The position numbers were made by a program, and so were the translations under genes. From the NCBI GenBank assembly GCA_003415625.1, contig PYIU01000002.1:930001-994000 (forward strand): a stretch of DNA of 64,000 bases. The letters are read 5' to 3'. The notes beneath the pieces were generated by a model. It was not told where the DNA came from and did no database searches. It worked only from the letters and a program-made list of their open reading frames with translations. This document shows positions 37,519 through 48,490 of this stretch, one piece after another. Position 1 is the stretch's first letter. The number at the start of each line of letters is the position of its first letter. Source of the stretch: Aquanectria penicillioides (Eukaryota; Ascomycota; Sordariomycetes; Hypocreales; Nectriaceae).

Positions 37519-37847
37519 ATTATTTAGGCATAACATAAGTCTTCTGGCTGTGTAGAGGCTATAGGTTCGAACCTTAGGTCTGTAACTATATTAGGCTTAT
37601 ATTAGGCTTATAAGGCAAGTATGCAGTTGCCTACTGCAATTAAGCCTTAAGGGTTAATATCTATTGTATATCCTTAAGTATAAAGGACCGGCCTACTTAA
37701 GTTAATGCATATTATAAAGCTAGCCTATAGGCATTTATTCTAGACCCTAGCTTCCTTAAGTGCGCACTAAAAAGGTTATAAAAGGGGTAGCTTGGCCCTA
37801 AAATATAGCATTATAGCTTGGGATGCGCTGCTATTAAGGGGGATAAT

Positions 37848-37979
37848 TATAAGGATAGCGCTAGCGCATGACGCTAGGCCTTTATATATAGTTATATGGC
37901 ACAATTTCAATATATTATGCCTAAATTGCTTGATCTTTTGGTCTATTGGTTGAGTAGGCATGCTACTCTATTTATTATA
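37848..37979 (+). repeat. Miniature element copy 1, 3' LTR
   Basis: 132 bp, more RIP-mutated than the 5' repeat; immediately follows the polypurine tract. Confidence 0.87.
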
Positions 37980-40029
37980 CTATTAATTAAATTAAAATAA
38001 AAGAGAAAAGCTATAAAAACAATTAATTAATATACTATATATATATTTCTATAAAGAATTTAAAATAAAGCTAAATAATATAATAAAGTAACTAAAATTA
38101 GCTAAATATACTAAAATTAATATTATAAAAGACATTTTTATATAAGTATTTACTATAAAAGTCTTTATAAAAAAGCAGGCTTTTAGCTATATAGCTAATA
38201 TTTAGCTCCTTTTTATAGTCTATATAAAATTAAATTTAAAGCTAAAAGTGCTTTATTTAGTATTAATAGTATAAAATATAAAATCCTTATTCTTAAGGGC
38301 AATTAATAAAAAGCAATATTAGCTTAAAGATAAGCTTTAAGCTATACTTTAAGGGATTAATAGACCTAATATAAAGAAAGCATTTATTGCTAATAAAAGC
38401 AATAGATTTAATAATATAATTAAAAATAAAAAAGTGCATTAAGAATACTAAAATAGAAAAAACTATTTTAATAAATAATATTAAACTATACCTTTAAAGC
38501 GCTTTAGTAATTAAAAAACTTAATATAAGAATTTAATCTTAAAGAAGCCTAAAATAAACTAATAAAAGATAAAACCTTAATAGAATAATTAATTATATAA
38601 ATAATAGAAAAATAATAACTATAATATATATATATTTACTTAAAAGTAAAATAATAAGAATTAACTATCTCTATAAAGATTCAATTAATATTAATATTAA
38701 AAAGAAGCCTTAAATAGTAAAGCTAATCTCTTAAAGGTTTAGCTATACTATAATAATAAAGGATTCTATTAAAGATATTAAGAACTATTAAATAGTAAAT
38801 ATATACTAATAGAAAAAGGGAATAATTTTAATAAATTATTAAAAGGTTCTTTTATTAAAAAGAATAAAGATAATTTAACTTTTATAAAAGTCTATTATAT
38901 AAATAAAGAAAAAATAAAGAATATAAACTTTATATTAAAAATAGGCTAAATTATTAAAGCTATAAATAGGCCTAATTTTTATTAATATTTAAAAAAAAAA
39001 GTAAATATTTATTTTAAGCTATTAATTAAGTTTAATAATAAAAGCAATTTCTATAATATCTATATTAATATTAGAACTTTAATAGTTTTAATTAATAAAG
39101 AATAGTTAAAAGCCTATATAATAAAAGTAATATAAAAGCAATAAGCTCTAAAAAAAGTAAATAAAGTTAGTATTAATATAAAAATCCTAAAATTAATTAC
39201 CTTTAACTTTTATATACTTAAAATTATTAAAAAAAAAAAGTATTTATATATTTTATAATAATTATAAATATTATAAAATAATTAAAATTTAAGATATTAA
39301 TAGAAATAAACTTTTTATTTAAGTATAAAATTAAAGTTAATTTTATTAACTTTAGTATTATATTTTATTTAATCTATAATATAATCTTTAAGGCAAAAGT
39401 ATTTTAAATGTATTAAAAGAACTTTATTAAAGCAGTAATTAATATAAATATAATAGTAATTGCACTAAAGGAGACTGCTTTTATTTAAGCTAATTAAAAG
39501 GACCTTTTTAACTTTAGAAATGCTTAAGGAAATCTAAAGGCCTATTACTTTTAATCCTTTTATAGTGCTATTTTTAATACTATAATAAATAAAACTACCT
39601 TAAAATTAGTTTAGATTTATAATACTAATAATAAAAAGCTAATTATAAAATAGTAATAATAAATAGAATAAATTGCTAATTATAATAAAAAGAAAGAAGC
39701 TAATTATATTAAATTAAATAAAAGTATCTTTAGCCTATAAAAAAAGGAATTTAACTCTATAGAAGGATTTTTAGCTATTATAAAAGAGAATAATCTATTA
39801 AAAGAAAATAAGGGATTTAATCTATTTAAAGTTAATACTAGTACTTTAAGCTATAGGATTTTTAAACCTAAAGATATCCTTAATATTAAAAATAAATATA
39901 AAATATATATAGCCTACTTAAATTAAATAATAGTAAAAAGGATCTATAATATAATAAATAAATATAATATTTATAAAAATAAAGGGATTATTCTTATACT
40001 TAAGAAAATAAAGATATAAATAGACTTAA

Positions 40030-42900
40030 TAAATAAATAGTAAAACTAAAAATATATAATTAAAAAATATCTATTAGGCACTAAAGATTGCACTTTATTA
40101 AATAAAAAATACAATAAGCTATAAGCAAAAGGCAAAATAAAACTAATAGACTAATTGGCCCTAATAATATACCTTACTTTTATTATCTAAAGGGTAGTAA
40201 ATAGCAAAAAGAAAGGGAAAGTTATAGTTAATCTATAACTGCTTAATTAACTAACTATATTTAATGCCTACCCTTTACTTAATCAATCTAATATTATAGC
40301 TAATATAAAAGGCAAAAAATTTTACTCTATAATAAATAGATTAAAGTTTTTTTATTAACTATCTATTTTAAGTGCCTATAAAAACTATATAGTTATTATA
40401 TTTAATAGAGAACTTAAGGTTTTTAATATTATATTAATAGAATTTAAAAATGCATTAATATTTATATAAAGGTTTATAAACTAACTTTTTAAGGAATATA
40501 AATACTTTATATAAGCCTATATTAATAATATAATTATCTTTTTTAATACTTTAAATAACTATTTAAAGCATTTAAAAATTATCTTAAGGTTAATATAAAA
40601 TAATAGGCTATAAATTGCAATAAAGAAATCCTTCTTTAGATACCCTATAATATAGCTATTAGGTTTTATTATTAATAGTAAAGGAATCTATAAAATAAAT
40701 AATAAATTAAAGGCATTTATAAAAATAATCTTTCTAAAGAATCTATTAGCATTTAAAACCTTTATTAAAATAGTAAAATACTTATAGTAAAGAATTCTAT
40801 AGTATAATATTTAAATTTAATCTTTATAGATATAAAAAACGGCAATATTGCAGTAAGCTAAAAAGCAGTAATTAATTTTAATTAGGCTATTAAAACTAGC
40901 TTAAAGAAAAAAAGTAATAATCTAAATATTTAAACTAATAGAAAAAGAATTAAAAGCATTTTAAAACTTAAAAACCTTCTTAAAAATATAGTTTCTTCTT
41001 TATTATTATAATTTAATAAAGCCTTTATTTTTTAAGCTAAATGCATATAAAAATAGATTTAAATTATATATTTTTTAGCTTTATAGAAACTAAAATAGAA
41101 TTAGTATTTTAAGCAAAAATATTCTAGCTATTTAATTAAAACTAATATTATTTCTTTTAAAATTAACTTCTTTAATAGAATAAAGCTATAATTTTATTAA
41201 GGCAAAAGTAATAGTAATTACTTAAGCTATTAAAAAGCTATAAAAAATAGTCTAATTTAATTGTAATTTAATTAATATTATAATAAACTATACTATTATA
41301 AAAGGGATTATAATATATACTTCCTTTAATATAATAGACCTTAATAAAGCTAATCTAAAGCTTGCTAAGATCTTTAATTATCTCTTTAGATTTAACCTAA
41401 AAATATTCTATATTTCTAAAACCCTTAATATAGTTCTAAACGCTCTTTTAAGGCTATTAATAAAGAAACCACTCTATCAATAAGCTATAAATAGCCATTT
41501 TAATAAGCTAAATACTAAAGCCAATATAGTAAAAGCTAATACAATTAAAATTGCAATATTATTTAAATTCCATAAGGAAATGCTTAAAGAATATAATAAG
41601 AATCTAAAACTTAATAAAATCTATATTTATATTTAAGGGATTTAATAAAATAATACTTAAAACCTATAGAAAAAGCAATATATAAACTTATTCTATCTAT
41701 AAAAACTAGTAAAAAATAAATTGCTTTATTATATAGATTATAAAGGATAGAAAAGACTTTATATTTTTAAGCTAATAATTAAAACTATCCTTATAACTAT
41801 TTATAATAACTTATAGTATATTAAAATCTTTAAGATTTTATATAAATTAAACTATATTTATTTCTATAAAATAAATAAAACAATAAGGAAATTTATTGCA
41901 TATTGCTTAATATATAAAAAGAATTTAATAAATAGAAAACTATTAATAGATAAATTAAAATTAATTCCTATAGTTTTATAACTATTTTATATTATTGCAT
42001 TAAACTTTATAATTAACCTTTTTAAAGTTATATCTATAGGTATAGTATAGGTAATCTTAAACTATAATAAGCTAAATTAGCTATACTTAATAAACTATTT
42101 ATTTTTAAAGAAAACTATTTTTATATTAAAGCATTTAATATATATTATATAGAATTAGGCATTTATTCTATTAAAAGTATTGCTTTTATACAATTAAAAA
42201 ATATTTATATATATTTTTAGCAATTAAAACCTAAAGTTTATAAGTAATATATAAAGAGCTATATTAGCCTTTTTTAATATAAAGGTCCTTATATTTATTA
42301 TATATTACTTTTAAACTAATAATATATTTAAAAGAAAGAATTAAATAATAGAAATTGCAGTATAGTATTATATTACTATAAAGCTAAATATACCCTAAAT
42401 ATAAGCGCTTTTAGCAATTTAATATAACCTAAATAATATAATTGCCTTAGCTATAAATTGCTTACTAAATAAACTATTATATAGTTTTAAACTAAAAATA
42501 ATTATTAAATTTACTATTAAAAGTAAGATTGCTAATTAAAAAGCTAATAAAACTACACTAAAGGTCTTATATAAATTATATTTATAAAAAGTATAACTTT
42601 TAATAGATATAATAGCTATACTATTAAAAATCTAATATAATTAATATTATTAATTAATTAAGATTAATAAAGAAGATATTATTTATCTATAGCTATATAA
42701 AAAATACTATTTATTAAGAAAACTAAAGTATAAATAGTCTTTTACTAAAGCTAAACTCTATAAGGTAATCTATAAGATCTATAATTAAGCTATTAAATTT
42801 AACTTCTTTTTATATTAATAGATATATTTAATAGTCTTTATTACTTAAATATAGAAACTAAAGTAAAGGAATAACCCTTTTAATTATATACTATTATTAC
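40030..42900 (+). pseudogene. Gypsy-B pol remnant: RT, RNase H, integrase
   Basis: The catalytic region reads YINNIIIFFNTL, a mutated form of the YxDD motif of Ty3/gypsy reverse transcriptases, near 40.5 kb; FSIINRLKFFY precedes it and QLLGFIINSKGIY follows. The RNase H part ends with NLKLAKIFNYLFRF and LNALLRL (41.35-41.46 kb). The integrase zinc-binding and core region follows. The protein type differs from Gypsy-A: a YLKHL segment follows the catalytic motif, and the RNase H tail resembles the ...NYLSRF...PDALSRL class. Confidence 0.8.
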
Positions 42901-44910
42901 TATTAGCTATTAAAATTAATAGAAATAAAGCAATAGGCTAATAGAAAATAAATAAAATTATTTAATAAAAGATTTAATAGTATAAATAAAGGCTAATATA
43001 TTATTTTTTATTATAATAGAAAGAATATATTATTAAAAATAATAAATAAATAAATAAAACTAAATTAAAGAAAAATACTTTTAATTTTATTAATAAATAC
43101 CTAATTGCTAATCTTATACTATAAAAAAAAGAATATAAAAAAAAAGATTAAAAATTACTATAAGGTATAGTAAATTTAATATTTAAATAGCTAAAAGCTA
43201 TTTATTAACTTTTATTATTATAAGAAAATTCTTTTTTATATATTTGCTATTTAATTTAAAAGAATTTAATATAAAAATAGTTAAATTCTATAAAAAAGGA
43301 AATATTTAAAATAGATTAATAATAATTTATAATTAGCTTATTTAATATATAATTAAAGTAATTAAATAAAGTAAATAACTAAATGCCTATATAGCATAAA
43401 GGCAATTACTATAGCTTAATGCACCTCTTTTAACTTTTTTAACCTTATATAACCTTTATTTTCTATTTCTATATATAGCCCTATATTTTATTAATTTTAA
43501 TAGTATAAATACTAAAATCTATTGCTTATTAAACTTCTTAGCTTTTTTTTTTATTTTATATAAATATTTAATTGCTATAAAAACTATTACCTATACTATT
43601 AGATTTAATATCTTTACTATTAATTTTAGCCTCTTTACTATTAATTTCTATACTTTTCTTTATTTCTCTTTTATAAATATCTATATAATAGCTAGCCTAA
43701 TGCTTACTATATTAAATCTAGTACCCTTACTGCCAATTTTAGCTTTTCTATTATTAATTTTAGTACCCCTTTATGGCTTAAGCCCTTTTAGCTTTAGACC
43801 TTTTACTATTAGTTAATAGCAATATAAAACTTATTGCTATATATTAATAAATTAAGCAATAAAATAATATATATAAAGCTTATTCTATTAAAAAAAAGTA
43901 TAAATCTATTAATTAATTTATTAAAAACTATATTAATTAATCTTTCTTTAATAAATATAAAGTCTTTTATAATAATATTTTATTTAAACTTTTAAATAAA
44001 TACTAAATATTATTTAATAAATATAATAGGCTTATTAATACTTATAATAATAATAGTAATAAATTTAATATTAATATTAATAATTTTAATACTATAATAT
44101 TATTAATTATAGTATTTTTAATAGAAAATAATAATTTAATAGAATCTATTTATAACTTTATTATTAATTGCAATTATATTAATAATAATACTAGCCTTTT
44201 TAATAAAGATTTAAATACTAATATATAATAACTTTAGGATAATATAAATATATTAATATAAATAAAAAAGAAAAAGGATTTAAATTAAAATTAAAAGTTT
44301 TTATCTTTAAATAATAAAATAAAGAATAAAGATAAAAAAAACAATAAAAAGGTTATAATAGTTAATAGGGAATATACTAAATATAGCAAAAAGAGTATTA
44401 GTAAAAAGACTTTAAAAGGAAAGACTCTTACTTAATATAATAAAAAGGATTTAAATACTTAAAATATAAATTAAAATCTTATTGCTTTAACTATTAGCAT
44501 TTATAAAGGATTTAAATAAAAGGTAAATATTCCTATAAATAAGGGTTTAGCCTATTATAAATACAATAAATTAATAGAGATAATAAAGTTAAAAGATAAT
44601 AAAATTAATACTAAAAGCACTATAATTTATAGTAATTACTATCTTTTAAATAAATTAATTAATAGGCTAAAGAGCTAAAGGTAAAATAATATATTTATTT
44701 ACCTTACTTATAACTTTTAGCTTTATAGCCTAAAGAGTACTTTTAGTAATAAACTTAATAAATTTTACTTTTTAATAGACCTTTTTATTAAGTATAAAGA
44801 AATTATTAATTAATATTATAATTAAGTTAATAAAAAAACTAGCATTAAGTTTAAGCCTTTTAAAGTAAAATTTAGCCTTATTTAATGCATTAAAACTATT
44901 ACTATAAATA

Positions 44911-45042
44911 TATAACAAATAGGGTAGCATGCCCACTCGGCTAATAGACCAAAAGATCAAGCAATTCAGGCACAACGTGCCGGAATTGTGCCACACAACT
45001 GTATATAAGGGCCTGGCGTCACGCGCCAGCGCTATCCTTACA
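44911..45042 (-). repeat. Miniature element copy 2, 3' LTR with two hairpins
   Basis: 132 bp. Stem 1: CTGGCG (45013-45018) pairs with CGCCAG (45024-45029) around a 5-base loop. Stem 2: GGCACAA (44969-44975) pairs with TTGTGCC (44986-44992). Both stems occur in the other copy-2 repeat with covarying or tolerated changes. Confidence 0.88.
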
Positions 45043-45402
45043 ATTATCCCCCTCAATAGCAGCGCGTCCCAAGCTGTAAATGCTGTATTATAGGGCCAAG
45101 CTACCCCTTCTATAACCTTTCCAGTGCGCACTTAAGGAAGCTAGGGTCCAGGATAAATGCCTATAGGCTATGCCCGTAGGCTAGCTTTATAGTACGCATC
45201 AACTTGAGTAGGCCGGTCCTCTGTGCCTAGGGATATACAATAGATGTTAACCCTTAAGGCTCGGTCGCAGTAGGCAACTGCACACCTGCCTTATGAGCCT
45301 AACGTAAGCATATGGTCGGACACTCCATTTATTCTGCCTCACAGGTAGGATTCAAACCCACAACCTTACACAGCCAGAAGACCCACATTATGCCTAAATA
45401 AT

Positions 45403-45534
45403 TGTGACAAATGGGGTGGCATGCCCACTCGGCCAATAGACCAAAAGATCAAGCAATTTAGGCACAATATGCCGGAATTGTGCCATACAACTGTATATAA
45501 GGGCCTGGCATCACGCGCCAGCGCTATCCTTACA
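45403..45534 (-). repeat. Miniature element copy 2, 5' LTR
   Basis: 132 bp; the minus strand starts TGTAAGGATAGCGC and ends TTTGTCACA. Contains the A-box-like TTGGCCGAGTGGGC. Confidence 0.88.
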
Positions 45535-46704
45535 AAATACCTTTACCTTTTATTAAAATAGTAAATATAATAAGTTTTAAAGAAATTATTAGCACTTTAT
45601 AGCTAAGCTACTTAAAAAGAAGAAAGCAATAGCTATAGTTTTTATTAATCCTTATAGTATAATTAATACTTTAGCTATTAAATACTTTATTACTATAAAA
45701 TATAATTATTTAATAAATATTAATATATTAAATTAATATAATTACTTTATTAAAAATAATTTATTTATTATAAAAGCTATTATAGCTAATATAGCTATTA
45801 ATGCCTATTAAGCTATAATTAAAATTAAAACTTTAAAGAATAAAGTTACTTAATTTAAGGAGTAGCTTAAGGCTAATATTAAATCTATTAATATTAGATT
45901 CTATAAAATTATTAATAAAGTTAAAAAATAAACTATTAATATTTTTACTTTTAATAATTTAATTACTTACTTTAATACTATTAATAATAGCTAAAATAAT
46001 AAAATTAAAGAATTAATAGTTTAAATAGTAAAAATAAAGAAATTTAAATTAATAGCTCTTTTAATAATTAATAAAGCTAAATTAATTAAAACTATTATAG
46101 CTTAAATTAAATCTAAACTCTCTTAAGGTAGATTAACTAAAGGCAATTAATTATTTTATATACTTACTTTTAGTCTATTAAAATAAGTGCCTTTATTAAT
46201 ACTTTAGGCAAATAATATAGTATATTAATATATAAATTTATAGCCTATTAATAACTTTCTTTTAAAAAAAAAGCAATTTAATAAGGCTATAGTAGCTAGC
46301 TTCTTTAAGCGCTATAAGCCTAATAGTATAATAAAGAAATTAGCAGCTAGGCCATTAAAGTTAATTTTTAATAAAAAGGGATCCCTTTTTATTATTATTA
46401 ATATTAATAATCTATTTAATTAATTATATTCTTAATACTTTATATACTAATACTAATAGCTATTAAATTAGCTAAATTCTATTAAAGTTATATAAAATTA
46501 AAAGGAAATAATAAAGAAATCTATAAATCTATATAAAGATTTAAGAACTTTATTAAAAATTTAAAAGCTAATAGCTAAATACTATAATTATATAAAATAA
46601 ATAAAAATAATTAATAAATAAAGCAAATATAAAGCAAATATTAAAGACTTAACTTTAGTTTTTACTATTATAAATAATAATCTTTTTTTTAATTTAAGGG
46701 CATT

Positions 46705-47014
46705 TATTATATATATAAATTATATAATAGATAGTACTTTTAAATAGTTAGCCTTTATATTTCTTAAGTAAAGGTTAATAATCTATAAATATATTTATAC
46801 TTTAGGACTTATTATTATAGTAGTCTTAAAATATAAGTTAAATAGAGTTTAATATATAATTAATTATTATCTATAGTTAAGCTATTAATTTTAATATAAT
46901 TATAAAGCCTATATATATGCCTTTTAGTATAACTATAAGATAAGTAATATAATAGTTTTATTATTAAGATTATTATTTTAATACTATTTATAATGGAATA
47001 AATAAACTATAATA
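46705..47014 (+). repeat. Gypsy-B 3' LTR (copy 1)
   Basis: 310 bp; preceded by a purine-containing tract TTTAAGGGCAT and followed by AAAAG, the duplicated target. Confidence 0.85.
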
Positions 47015-47019
47015 AAAAG

Positions 47020-48490
47020 TAATAAATGCTTTAATTATAATTAAAAAGGTTATATTATAAAGAATTGCTTATTTTTATAAAAGAAAAGTAAAGGCAATAA
47101 AAATAAAAAATTAAAGAAAAAAGATAATAGTAATAAAACTATTAAAAAGATTAAAAAGACTACTCTATATATAAAATTAAATAAATAAAGTACTAAAAAT
47201 ATAAAAAAAGCTAAAAATAACTTTAATAATAATAATAATGCTATTTTTATATATTATAGAGGCTTAAAGGTAAAGAAGTTTTTTAATAATGCTTTTATAA
47301 AATTATTAATAGAAAAGGTAGCTATAATAATAATTTTTAGCCTATTAAAATAGCAATTATATAGTTCTCTTAATATTAATAATAATACTATACTAAAGGC
47401 TAAAGGAAATAATAACTTTATTATTATTTTAATATCTATAGAATTAGGCCTTATTAATTAAAAAGACTGCTAGCTTTAAAATTTAAAAGTTAATATATAT
47501 ACTATTAATAACTTTAAATAGTTTAAAGAAGATAAATAGTATAAACTTAATAAAATAATGCTAATTCTTATAGATAAAGGCACTATATACCTTATAGCTA
47601 TAGGAATAGTAATAGTTGTACTATTTATAAAGGGAAAAAGAATAAAGATTATAATACTTAAAGATATAGTCCTTATTAAAGATTTCCTATTAAATATAAT
47701 CTTTAATAAAAAAGTCTATTTCTTTAGCAATTATATAATTAAAAATAAGATCTTTAATAGCAATAGTAAGATCTTTATAACCCTTAATATCTTTAATTAA
47801 GAGTTTTTACTTAAAGTAATAAAAGGTATAATAAGCTATTACTTTACTCCTAAAATAATATTAATATAGATAAAATAATTTAAAGTAAAAATATAGCACT
47901 AAAGACTTATTTATATAGATTAAAAAGCCCTTAACTATACCTTTAAGGTTATAAAAGGTAAGCTTAATAATTATAAGCCGCTTAATATACTCTATAAAGA
48001 CTATAAGCTTGCTAAAAGTATAAAGTTCTTACTAAAAACACTATAAAAAAGAGTAAATTATATACTTAACCTTCTTTATATAGACCTTATAGAGCTAAGT
48101 TTATATATATATAATAAAAAGAGGTATTTTAAGCTTATAACTAATAATAAAAGCTATTACTTTTATAGTAATTTACTTAAAAAGAAAAGTAATACTACTA
48201 TTTTAATAGAAAAAGATCTTTTAATATTTAAAACTATTATAGCCTATAATCTACTTTAAAAAATATAATTTAATAGCAGCTATAAATTTATTAATAAAAA
48301 GATTAATAAACTCCTCTTAAAGATAAAAATCCTTATAATTATAAAAGTTAATTAATTAAAGTAATATAAAATAGATCTTTAAGTAACTTATATATTATAT
48401 ATAAGCTTTAACTTATTAAGCATTAGTCTACTACTTAATAATATATCTTTTATTTAAAGTATAGCAGTATATCTATATAGCTATACTTAA
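47020..48490 (+). pseudogene. Ty1/copia remnant, 3' part: protease and integrase
   Basis: Continues the element split at 35,567. At about 47.05 kb a degenerate zinc-knuckle-like region is followed by Lys-rich text. 47,558-47,800 holds an 80-codon open piece with AIGIVIV and KDIVLIKDFLLNII, which matches the copia protease segment (GIGTV...NVLxxP...N(I/L)(I/V)S). A gag-pre-integrase-like region and integrase start (YFKLITNNKSYYFYSNLLKK) follow to about 48.4 kb. Reverse transcriptase and 3' LTR are not found downstream, so the copy is truncated or interrupted again. Confidence 0.7.

Larger units (their letters stand above)
37387..37979 (+). mobile_element. Miniature LTR element (TRIM-like), copy 1
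   Basis: 593 bp. Two 132-bp direct repeats (37387-37518 and 37848-37979) start TGTAAGGATAGCGC (second TATAAGG) and end CATCACA/TTATTATA. It is flanked by CTATT on both sides (37382-37386, 37980-37984), a perfect 5-bp duplication in Gypsy-B. A polypurine tract AAGGGGGATAAT abuts the second repeat, as upstream of a 3' LTR. No ORF of its own. tRNA-like boxes: A-type TGGTTAAGTGGGC (37486-37498) and B-type GGTTCGAACC (37564-37573). Partly RIP-mutated. The alternative reading is a composite SINE. Confidence 0.85.
44911..45534 (-). mobile_element. Miniature LTR element (TRIM-like), copy 2
   Basis: 624 bp, opposite orientation to copy 1. The 132-bp repeats are 45403-45534 (5') and 44911-45042 (3'). 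AAATA flanks both ends (44906-44910 and 45535-45539). The related Gypsy-B copy at 60,413-60,417 has a single uninterrupted CATTT at the same place, an empty site. Much less mutated than its surroundings: the GC-rich interior has a polypurine tract (GAGGGGGATAAT on the minus strand) next to the 3' repeat and a B-box-like GGGTTTGAATCC. The 119-codon minus ORF at 44772-45131 crosses its border and is spurious. Confidence 0.88.
43400..46704 (+). pseudogene. Extra coding-like region downstream of pol in Gypsy-B
   Basis: About 2.7 kb once the miniature element 44911-45534 is removed. One plus frame at about 43.9-44.9 kb reads for long stretches with only RIP-type stops and gives an Asn/Ser/Lys-rich hydrophilic product; the inverted copy at 59.25-61.9 kb conserves it. 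Known Ty3/gypsy families sometimes carry an env-like or antisense third ORF here, but I see no signal peptide, membrane segment or zinc knuckle, and no identity is proposed. Confidence 0.45.
35568..47014 (+). mobile_element. Ty3/gypsy LTR retrotransposon (Gypsy-B), copy 1, with two nested miniature elements
   Basis: Bounded by direct repeats 35568-35878 and 46705-47014 and flanked by AAAAG on both sides (35563-35567 and 47015-47019), a perfect 5-bp duplication in copia DNA. Net length without the two miniature elements is about 10.2 kb. Remnants in order: gag-like region 36.2-38.7 kb, protease-like region near 39.2-39.7 kb, reverse transcriptase 40.1-40.9 kb, RNase H 40.95-41.45 kb, integrase 41.7-42.9 kb, then about 2.7 kb of further coding-like sequence before the 3' LTR. 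RIP-mutated throughout. Confidence 0.88.

Noticed and set aside
37540..37590. Possible tRNA gene at GGTTCGAACC
   Set aside because: A T-arm-like stem and an A box are present, but no acceptor stem or anticodon arm can be paired. It belongs to the miniature element.
44772..45131. 119-codon minus-strand ORF
   Set aside because: It crosses the border between Gypsy-B and the miniature element, so the reading frame is a junction artefact.
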